Assembly (NCBI RefSeq): GCF_041146395.1
Contig: NC_091010.1
Location: 46,768,001-46,832,000 of the forward strand
DNA: 64,000 bases
Direction: 5' to 3'
From: Eulemur rufifrons
Lineage: Eukaryota > Chordata > Mammalia > Primates > Lemuridae
Positions 63,046-64,000 of this stretch are shown here, one piece after another; within the stretch, counting starts at the first letter, position 1; every line of letters begins with the position of its first letter. Below the pieces are notes generated by a model. The model did no database searches. It was given only the letters and a program-made list of their open reading frames with translations, and had not been told where the DNA came from. The translations under genes were made by a program, and so were the position numbers.

Positions 63046-64000
63046 TCATAAATTTTTTTAGACTAATAATTGTCCCCAGAAATCTTCATTACCTGGGTAA
63101 TAGGTCTTTTCGTACTCTCTTGGTGTGTATATATCACCAGTCTTGACATCTGAACCATGTTTTGGGTTGCAGGAACCATCCTGCCTCTGCAGGGTGATCA
63201 CAACAGATAGTAAGATGTAATGTGTAATGGAATAATCTTTTCAACTACAAATTTAAAAACCATTGTGACCTTATATTATCCTTGTTGAAAGACAAAACAA
63301 AACTTAAGATTATGGATCCCCAACAGTCTTGCTGGAAGGCTTTCATACGACTCTAAATTTGAAGAATCTACTCCTTAAAATGGAAACCTAGGTGTGCAGC
63401 TCTCCTATTATCAAGCGGAGCTTCGTGGAAGTACTTCTTTAGAAAGGTAACCTAGGATTGGAACTTCCCCTGCGTCAGTGTCTGGGATCTAAGTATGGCA
63501 AGATTCTAGAGATCTGCCTTTGTTTCACTGTCAAATGAGCTACTTTCCAAACTGTGGGAGATCTCTTATTTAAAGCCCCTCTGTCAGCTCTTTGGGTTGT
63601 CGTGGGGGTCCCTTTGCCCTCAGTCCTGCCCCGGTGCTTTCTATGTCCTGAGAGATCTCATTCAGCCCTGCTGCCTGCTGCCTCCCGGACCATTGCCAGG
63701 GTGAGTGGGACTGCCTGAAATCCTGGGAAGGTGGAACTGCTTTGGAGTCTTCTCTCGACTCTTCTGCCCTTGCTTAGCCTTCTGTAAGTGAAAGCATAGA
63801 GTGCCGGGGGGGTTACTTTCAGCTCTCCTCACTCCCTAATTCCCTTTTCATGGCGCTATTCTCAGCACTTGGGAAACACCAGTGGCAAAGAGTTAGGGTA
63901 GTGCGGTCTGTTTCTAGAGCTCCTCTAGATTCTAATCTATTTCGCTGGCCCCACACATGGCCTTGAAAAGTTTGTTAGAAGTTGGCCTGGTTTCTCCTGA
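63046..64000. other. Unassigned sequence at the right edge
   Basis: This stretch has higher GC than its surroundings toward its end, and no repeat, exon or RNA gene that I recognise. A TATA-like TTATTTAAAGCCCC lies at 63568-63581. See findings. Confidence 0.4.

Overview
The window is nuclear genomic DNA of a strepsirrhine primate, most likely a lemur. It has primate-style multi-exon genes, and its many Alu elements carry the strepsirrhine form. In that form an extra AT-rich segment of about 40 nt sits before the usual TTTTTAGTAGAG, and the left arm reads CCTAGCTCACAGCAACCTCAAACTCC. A prosimian-type L1 tail is also present. The species cannot be fixed from the sequence. Nothing bacterial, plasmid-like or CRISPR-like is present.

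The gene order matches human 10q24.2. ENTPD7 enters on the + strand and contributes only its last two coding exons (131-292 and 1371-1602). COX15 lies tail-to-tail on the - strand, with nine coding exons from 24931 down to the stop at 10516. CUTC lies head-to-head with COX15 on the + strand, with nine coding exons from 25232 to 46699. All 20 exons were placed by translating across splice junctions. Every internal junction has GT/AG, and the reading frames join without breaks. The models give a 413-residue COX15 and a 273-residue CUTC. From about 47.05 kb to the end there is only intergenic DNA; in human, ABCC2 would be the next gene downstream, but none of its exons is seen here.

COX15 and CUTC share a compact CpG-rich promoter; their start codons are 300 bp apart. 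The two genes may be linked by mitochondrial copper and cytochrome oxidase biology: COX15 makes heme A for cytochrome c oxidase, and CUTC is a copper-homeostasis family TIM-barrel protein. That functional link is inference.

The rest of the window is introns and repeats: about 25 Alu copies or fragments, L1 remnants of several ages, one ERVL-MaLR remnant, hAT-type DNA transposon fossils, a mariner transposase fragment, and numerous MIR/L2 fragments. I found no new biological system. The most useful leads are a tailless Alu fragment with a perfect duplication, a young antisense Alu 61 nt from a COX15 splice donor, inverted Alus flanking an in-frame CUTC exon, two MER1 copies sharing an unusual rearrangement, and a predicted 3-residue N-terminal extension in COX15.
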